From: Actinomycetospora succinea
GTDB taxonomy: Bacteria > Actinomycetota > Actinomycetes > Mycobacteriales > Pseudonocardiaceae
Direction: 5' to 3'
Length of the DNA stretch: 64,000 nt
Assembly: GCF_004363095.1 (NCBI RefSeq)
Contig: NZ_SNYO01000004.1
Span: 643,356-707,355, forward strand
Below the pieces are notes generated by a model that had not been told where the DNA came from, made no database searches, and saw only the letters and a list, made by a program, of their open reading frames with translations. Of the stretch, positions 59,500 to 64,000 are shown one piece after another. A program made the position numbers and the translations under genes. Each line of letters starts with the position of its first letter. Position 1 is the stretch's first letter.

Positions 59500-60528
59500 T
59501 CACCGCTCGCCGCGCAGGGGTGCGCCGGCCTCGTGCAGGTGACGCAGGGTGCGGGCGTACGAGTCGAGGAGCCCCGTCTCGGTGTAGGAGATGCCCTGCT
59601 GCGCGCAGAACGCTTCGACGAGAGGCCGGGCGCGCCGCAGGTTCGGTCGTGGCATGCGGGCGAACAGGTGGTGTTCGATCTGGTGGTTCAGGCCGCCCAT
59701 GGCGTGGTCGACGAGGACGTTGCCGCGGATGTTCCGCGAGGTGAGGACCTGCTTGCGCACGGGGTCGAGCCGGTCCGCCGCGGACACCATCGGCATGCCC
59801 TTGTGGTTCGGCGCGAACACCGCCCCGAGGTAGAGCCCGAAGAGCCCCTGCTGGACGATCACGAAGACGATCGCGGGGCCCGGAGAGAGCACGAGGAACA
59901 CCGCACCGAGGTAGACCGCGGCGTGCACGGCGAGCAGGGACGCCTCCAGGCGTGGTTTGGCGACCTCGCCCTCGAGGAGGGCCCGGACACTCCCGACGTG
60001 CATGCTCAGCGCCTCGAGCAGAAGCAGAGGGAAGAACAGCGCAGCCTGGTGGCGGGCGACGAACCCGAGCGGACCGCGACGCCCGGTGGCCTGCTCCGCG
60101 CTGAAGGCGAGCACCGGGATCTGGACGTCGGGGTCGCGTGTCTCGTGGTTGGGGTTGGCGTGGTGTGCGTTGTGCTCGGCCACCCACCGGGCGTAGCCCA
60201 GCCCGATGGTGAGGTTGCCGGCCAGGTAGCCGACGGCGTCGTTGGCCCGCGAGCTGTCGAAAATCTGGCGGTGCCCGGCATCGTGACCGATGAACCCGTA
60301 CTGTCCGGCCACAACGGCGAACACCGGAGCCAGTGCCACAGCCCACCACGAGTCGCCGATCGCGGCGAAGGCGGCGACGGTCGCGCCGAGGAGCGTGGTC
60401 GTGGCGACGATCAGGGCCGTGTACCAGCCACGGCGCCGCTCGAGCAGCCCGGCCCCGCGCAGCTCTTGTGTCAGCACGGCGAACTCCGTGCGCCGCGGCA
60501 CCGGTCGGACGGCCTCGCCCACGGTCAT
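59500..60528 (-). CDS. membrane fatty-acid desaturase
   Basis: Di-iron desaturase of 342 residues with boxes GHDAGHRQIF near residue 85, EHNAHHANPNHE near residue 122 and NHQIEHHLFARMP near residue 283. Four or more membrane helices surround them. Acyl-lipid or acyl-CoA chains are the expected substrates, oxidised with electrons from ferredoxin or a reductase encoded elsewhere. ATG 60528 follows AGGAG at 6 bases. It is only about 30% shorter-looping than, and not a duplicate of, the desaturase at 55653, sharing mainly the third histidine box. Confidence 0.88.
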   Translation of the reverse strand: MTVGEAVRPVPRRTEFAVLTQELRGAGLLERRRGWYTALIVATTTLLGATVAAFAAIGDSWWAVALAPVFAVVAGQYGFIGHDAGHRQIFDSSRANDAVGYLAGNLTIGLGYARWVAEHNAHHANPNHETRDPDVQIPVLAFSAEQATGRRGPLGFVARHQAALFFPLLLLEALSMHVGSVRALLEGEVAKPRLEASLLAVHAAVYLGAVFLVLSPGPAIVFVIVQQGLFGLYLGAVFAPNHKGMPMVSAADRLDPVRKQVLTSRNIRGNVLVDHAMGGLNHQIEHHLFARMPRPNLRRARPLVEAFCAQQGISYTETGLLDSYARTLRHLHEAGAPLRGER

Positions 60529-60566
60529 GGCTGCTCCTGATGTGGTGTGTCGACGGTCCATGGGGG

Positions 60567-60884
60567 TCAGGCCGGATGCGGACGGGTGGGGGAGCGCGGG
60601 CGCCCGAAGACCTCGGGGAACGCCGACACCTCGGGGTCGGTGACCAGTCGGCGGCGCAGCCCCACGACGTGCAGCCGGCCGCCGGCGTGCGAGAGCCGGT
60701 GCCAGGTGGCGGCGAGGACCTCGAGGACATCGACGTCACGACCTTGGAGACGGGTCAGATCGACGGTGATGTGGAGGCCGTGGGCCCGCATGATCAGGTT
60801 GAGCGCACGGTCGAGGCGTTCGACCGCGTCGCCGTCGGCATGGCCGTCCACCGTGACCTGGGCGTGGTGGCGGATGGTCCACAT
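60567..60884 (-). CDS. STAS domain protein
   Basis: Protein of 105 residues with the alternating strand-helix layout of anti-sigma-factor antagonists: VTVDGHADGDAVERLDRALNLIM, then HGLHITVDLTRLQGRDVDVLEVLAATWHRL and GGRLHVVGLRRRLV (in pieces). The residue usually phosphorylated (Ser/Thr after the DL strand) is replaced by a GRD turn, so it may not be phospho-regulated. ATG 60884 lacks a clear ribosome site and the frame is open further upstream. The 640 bases between it and the GAF gene hold nothing else I recognise. Confidence 0.65.
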   Translation of the reverse strand: MWTIRHHAQVTVDGHADGDAVERLDRALNLIMRAHGLHITVDLTRLQGRDVDVLEVLAATWHRLSHAGGRLHVVGLRRRLVTDPEVSAFPEVFGRPRSPTRPHPA

Positions 60885-61527
60885 GACGATCAGGCGGGCG
60901 CTGGGTTGCCGGGGGTCGACCACCTGCCGACCGCACTCGCGACCGCCGGCCAGGACGGTCCCGACCTGCTCGGGCTCCACCTGTCGCGGCCGGGAGAGGA
61001 CAAGTCCGTCCGCGGACGTATCAGTCACGATCTGAGCCGGCTCGAGCAGTCGACCGCGGATTCGCGACGGGAGGGCGTCACGACGTCGTCCCCTGGCCAC
61101 GGTTCTTCGGGAGGTCGGGGATCGGCCCCGTCGGAGGGCGCCGCGACGTGCCGTGTCCGGGCAGACGGTGGCGGCCCGGAGGAGATACTCGTCATCGGGT
61201 CGGTCAGCCCTCTCGGTCGATCCGGTATCCGCGACAGGGCTCGCGGGCATGCGACAGGACCGGGTCTGGGGGCCGCCAGTGGTCGACACCAGGACGTCCG
61301 CGCCGTCGGCGGTGCGGGACCGGTGTCGTGCCGGACTCAGCTTGCGGCCGAGACCGGTCGTGCGCAACACCAGCCCTGACACGGCGACAGCGCGTCGCGC
61401 CAGGTCCTGACCTGTCGGGGTCGCCTCCGCCCCGCCGAGCCGCGGACGACGCTCTACGGGCTCGGGTCGGGTCGAACCGCCGGGTCCGCCCGACCGTCCA
61501 CCCCGCCGCCCATCGGTCGGCTCACGG

Positions 61528-62001
61528 TCAGCGGGATGCCCGGGCGCGGGCGCTCACCGAGTCGTAGTGGATCCAGGCGGTCGTGGTGTCGTCGGCGATG
61601 GCCTGACCCAGGGCACGCTGGTCGGCATCGAAGCTGCGGGTGCGGATGTCGAACAGGTACAGCGCGCCGACGACGCGGCGGCCGCTGCGCAGCGGGAGAG
61701 CCTGCGCCGAGCGGAAGCCGGCGCGGCGTGCGGCGGCGCCGTAACCAGGCCAGGCCACGGTGTCGCGGTCGATGTGCGGGCTGCTGACCTGTGCGCCGGT
61801 CCGGAGGGCCTCGACGCCGGGGCCGGTCTCGGTGGCCGAGGCGAACGACGCGAGGGCGTGAGAGCCCGGCGACGTCGCCGCGGTGACACGCACCGGCTCA
61901 CCGGGCGAGACCAGCAACACCGCCGCAGCGGAGACGTCGAACACCGCGACGCAGCGTCGCGCGAGCTGGACGAGCAGCTCGCTCGAGCCGGATTCGGGCA
62001 C
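61528..62001 (-). CDS. GAF domain protein
   Basis: Single GAF sensor domain of 157 residues: LARRCVAVFDVSAAAVLLVSPGEPVRVTAA (split), TGPGVEALRTGAQVSSPHI, then FRSAQALPLRSGRRVVGALYLFDI, and a final helix LGQAIADDTTTAWIHYDSV. It aligns well with the GAF part of the GAF-ANTAR protein at 56987 but ends where the ANTAR domain should begin. GTG 62001 is the likely start (GAGAGGG upstream). An ANTAR-like fragment on the opposite strand at 62376-62612 is close by. Confidence 0.75.
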   Translation of the reverse strand: MPESGSSELLVQLARRCVAVFDVSAAAVLLVSPGEPVRVTAATSPGSHALASFASATETGPGVEALRTGAQVSSPHIDRDTVAWPGYGAAARRAGFRSAQALPLRSGRRVVGALYLFDIRTRSFDADQRALGQAIADDTTTAWIHYDSVSARARASR

Positions 62002-62375
62002 GAAGGATTCCCTCTCGCTGGTGCGGCCGGAGCAGGCGGTACGCGTCCGGGCGTCGCCGGAACCGATGCGGCGGGGCGCAGCGACGGGGACGCCGGTCGT
62101 CGGCGACGGGTGGGATCCGATCCGGCAGTCCCGTGACTCTCGGGCTGTCTTCTCCCGCTTCCCTCCAGCCCCGTCCACGGGGTGTGGTCGGACGATGCGA
62201 CATCACGTCGACCGGGTCTGGGGAGGACGGCCGGGCTCGCACGCGAGGCCCGACGCCCTGAACGTACCTCGCTCGGGGAGGTCACCAAACTCGTCCGGAC
62301 GACGTTGCGACGGACAGCCCAGTCCGGCGGAGCTCCCGACGAGAGACCGCTTGCGCTCCATCGACCCCGCTCGCA

Positions 62376-62612
62376 TCCCGGGTCCGGACTGGGAAGCTCG
62401 GCATCCTCGCCCGGCGAGGTCGCCTGTCCGTCGACGTCGCGACGACACTGCTTCGCGGCTACGCCGCGCATCGCGGGATCGAACTGCCGGATCTCGTCGG
62501 GGATGTCGTCGCGGGCCGTCTCGACCCCGCGACCGTGATCGCCTCCCACCGCGCGGTGGAGTCCGACACGGACGGAGGCCCGCGGTGCCAGGATTCCGCC
62601 GATTGCCGGTGA
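62376..62612 (+). pseudogene. orphan ANTAR-domain fragment
   Basis: A plus-strand frame ending at TGA 62610 reads KLGILARRGRLSVDVATTLL, then RGYAAHRGIELPDLVGDVVAGRLDP, the three-helix pattern of an ANTAR domain. The frame has no plausible start codon just upstream and no GAF domain. Skipping one G in the GGG at 62391-62393 would join it to another open frame. It is either a fragment left by recombination between GAF-ANTAR genes or a frameshifted small gene. Confidence 0.45.
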
Positions 62613-62627
62613 GCCTCGCCGCGTCCG

Positions 62628-63275
62628 TCAGGGCTCGAACCCGTGGAGGGCCGACCGCAGGGTCGCCATGGCGGCGAAGGTGCGGGACTTGACGGTTCCG
62701 AGCGGGATCCCGAGCGACGTTGCGATCTCGGACTGGGTACAGCCGCGGTAGTACGCCAGCGCCAGCACGTGACGCTGCGCCGGCGGGAGGGCCGCGAGCG
62801 CCGCCCGCACGTTCGCGCCCACCATCGAACCGATCGCGGCCTGGTCCGCTCCCGGGGCGGCGGGGACCTCCCGCTCGTCCTCACCGGCCGAGAGGGTGCG
62901 CCGTCGGATGGCCGCCTCGCGGCGGACAGCGTCGACGGCGATGTGGTGGGCGAGCGTGAAGATCCACGTGCGGACCGTTCCGCGCGCGGGATCGAAACGA
63001 CCTGCCTGGCGCCAGACGGCGAGGAAGAGCTCCTGGGTGGCCTCCTCGGCGATGTGGTCGTCGCGACAGATGCGCCGGGCCAGCGAGTACACCTGCCGGC
63101 CGAACCGGTCGTAGAGCTCGCCGAGGGCGCGCGTATCCCGCCGGGCGACTCGGGCCAGCACGGCCGCGTCGACCTCGGACTCGCCGGTCTGCCTCCGTCG
63201 TCCGGCGACGACCGACCCCGGGTGCCCGTGCGCAGGGGGCTCGGGCACCTCGGCCGAGCCAGTCACTGCGCTCAT
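62628..63275 (-). CDS. ECF-type RNA polymerase sigma factor
   Basis: Sigma-70 family protein of 215 residues. Region 2 is LGELYDRFGRQVYSLARRICRDDHIAEEATQELFLAVWRQAGRFDPARGTVRTWIFTLAHHIAVDAVRR (in pieces). A linker follows, then region 4, LPPAQRHVLALAYYRGCTQSEIATSLGIPLGTVKSR. The sequence resembles the SigK group. Such factors are normally held by a co-encoded membrane anti-sigma factor, but no anti-sigma gene follows within the window, so control may be through the GAF/STAS proteins nearby or a distant partner. Confidence 0.9.
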   Translation of the reverse strand: MSAVTGSAEVPEPPAHGHPGSVVAGRRRQTGESEVDAAVLARVARRDTRALGELYDRFGRQVYSLARRICRDDHIAEEATQELFLAVWRQAGRFDPARGTVRTWIFTLAHHIAVDAVRREAAIRRRTLSAGEDEREVPAAPGADQAAIGSMVGANVRAALAALPPAQRHVLALAYYRGCTQSEIATSLGIPLGTVKSRTFAAMATLRSALHGFEP

Positions 63276-63523
63276 TCCGCTCCCGCCGCGCGCGCCTGTT
63301 CTGGTGCACGGTGCGCCGGGTCCGGGACGTCACCTGTGGTCCGTCCAGTCCAATCCTAGAGGCCCGGACGAAGCGTGCGGACCGTCCGGGAAGCACCGCG
63401 CGTCGCCGGAGCCCTCGGGCCCCCGCTGACGAGCGGCCCGGGATCAGTGCTGGTAGCGCGGAGCGACCTCGGAGCTGCCCTGGTTCTCGGGGTCGACGTC
63501 GACCGCGGAGGCGCGACGACCCG

Positions 63524-63808
63524 GTGAATACCGTGATCAACGTCCAGAAGGCAGACCGTGACCGACGTGGCGGCCGGAAGAACAGCACGTTGGTGATGCC
63601 GTTCCCGGTCGACCTGCTGCGCTTCTTCGAGCACGCCGGGGCCGCGTCGCGCGGAACGGCCGTGCCGCACGAGCCGGCGCTCCGCTCCGCGCCCGTCTCC
63701 GGTGACGCCACGCCCGAACACGACCCCGCGCGGCCCGCGGCGACGTCGCGATCCAACGGCGCCGGACGGCCCGACGGCGGAGGGACGCTGCCGCCCGCGG
63801 GGGGATGA
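63524..63808 (+). CDS. possible small protein of unknown function
   Basis: A 94-codon frame from GTG 63524 (VNTVINVQKADRDRRGG...) contains a plausible folded piece (STLVMPFPVDLLRFFEHAGAA) and then a Pro/Ala-rich tail. The AT-richer opening codons differ from the surroundings. It is divergent from the sigma factor. No homologue is recognised. The remaining sequence to 64000 contains a possible ribosome site (GGGGAGG near 63965) and a GTG at 63981 where a further gene may begin. Confidence 0.3.
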   Translation: MNTVINVQKADRDRRGGRKNSTLVMPFPVDLLRFFEHAGAASRGTAVPHEPALRSAPVSGDATPEHDPARPAATSRSNGAGRPDGGGTLPPAGG

Positions 63809-64000
63809 GAGGGCGCTCCGGCGCGGAACCGTCGCGGAGGGCTCCGTGGATCCGGCCGGCACGTCGACATCTCGCCGGCCGGGGGACCACGGATCACGCA
63901 CTAGCTGTACTGACCGGACACGTTGGTTGAGCGCGTGTGACGACACGGTCTGAATGATCTTGAGGGGAGGACCTCTCGGGAGTGCTGTGGAGCTGTCTGA

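Noticed and set aside
59332..59542. A short plus-strand frame with a hydrophobic stretch after cspA
   Set aside because: It has no ribosome site, follows a terminator hairpin and overlaps the 3' end of the desaturase gene.

Overview
The window is very GC-rich, with GTG as well as ATG starts and many 4-base ATGA/GTGA gene overlaps. It also carries family markers typical of Actinobacteria: DUF5997, DUF3040, TIGR02611/PGPGW, MmpS-like, deazaflavin (F420)-dependent nitroreductase-like, AfsR/SARP, GAF-ANTAR and GlxA-like proteins. I read it as the chromosome of an actinobacterium, most likely Pseudonocardiaceae (Actinomycetospora or Pseudonocardia-like). That placement is inference. There is no complete rRNA or tRNA gene, no CRISPR array and no intact transposase.

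Layout. 1-15.1 kb holds housekeeping and accessory single genes: a DOPA-type extradiol dioxygenase, Pr6Pr membrane protein, methyltransferases, M28 aminopeptidase lipoprotein, FAD monooxygenases, a Mop-type molybdate-binding protein, LysR and PucR regulators, and an MFS transporter broken by a frameshift. 16.2-19.0 kb is a three-gene operon (XRE-TetR fusion regulator, BKACE/dehydrocarnitine cleavage enzyme, carnitine 3-dehydrogenase) headed by a perfect 20-bp palindrome. 19.0-22.8 kb has an RsbW-like ATPase, a divergent MarR/FAD-monooxygenase pair with an AT-rich operator, and an amino-acid permease. 22.9-30.8 kb is a sugar-acid locus: FucP, L-fuconate dehydratase, FadR-type GntR regulator, IlvD/Edd sugar-acid dehydratase, DapA-family aldolase, an Nramp-fold permease lacking the metal motif, and a small membrane protein. 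It closes with a strong hairpin terminator.

31-38.3 kb holds a cis-CaaD-like tautomerase, a large SARP/NB-ARC regulator, a glycine-rich secreted protein, and then a less GC-rich segment (about 35.6-37.7 kb). That segment has a tRNA-like fragment at one end and a 5'-truncated enoyl-CoA hydratase at the other, which suggests an insertion or deletion scar. 38.5-47 kb carries envelope functions: a GlxA-like copper oxidase, a bifunctional penicillin-binding protein, an MmpS-like protein with a truncated cousin, an F420-type oxidoreductase and a BCCT transporter. 47-50.1 kb is a four-gene signalling operon (response regulator, kinase, small lipoprotein, YihY/BrkB). Its likely regulator box occurs twice, at nearly identical distances from two promoters. 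51-60.5 kb has a BetT-like choline transporter, a decayed ABC permease, a GT1 glycosyltransferase, two fatty-acid desaturases, paired GAF-ANTAR proteins and a cold-shock protein. 60.5-64 kb has STAS, GAF, an ANTAR fragment and an ECF sigma factor.

Functional threads: (i) quaternary-amine use, with two BCCT transporters plus carnitine breakdown to glycine betaine; (ii) non-phosphorylating L-fucose or related sugar-acid catabolism; (iii) envelope and stress signalling through GAF/ANTAR/STAS/HATPase/ECF proteins. The strongest candidates for something undescribed are the sugar-acid operon with its non-canonical Nramp-like permease, the XRE-TetR carnitine regulator with its palindrome, and the twin response-regulator boxes.
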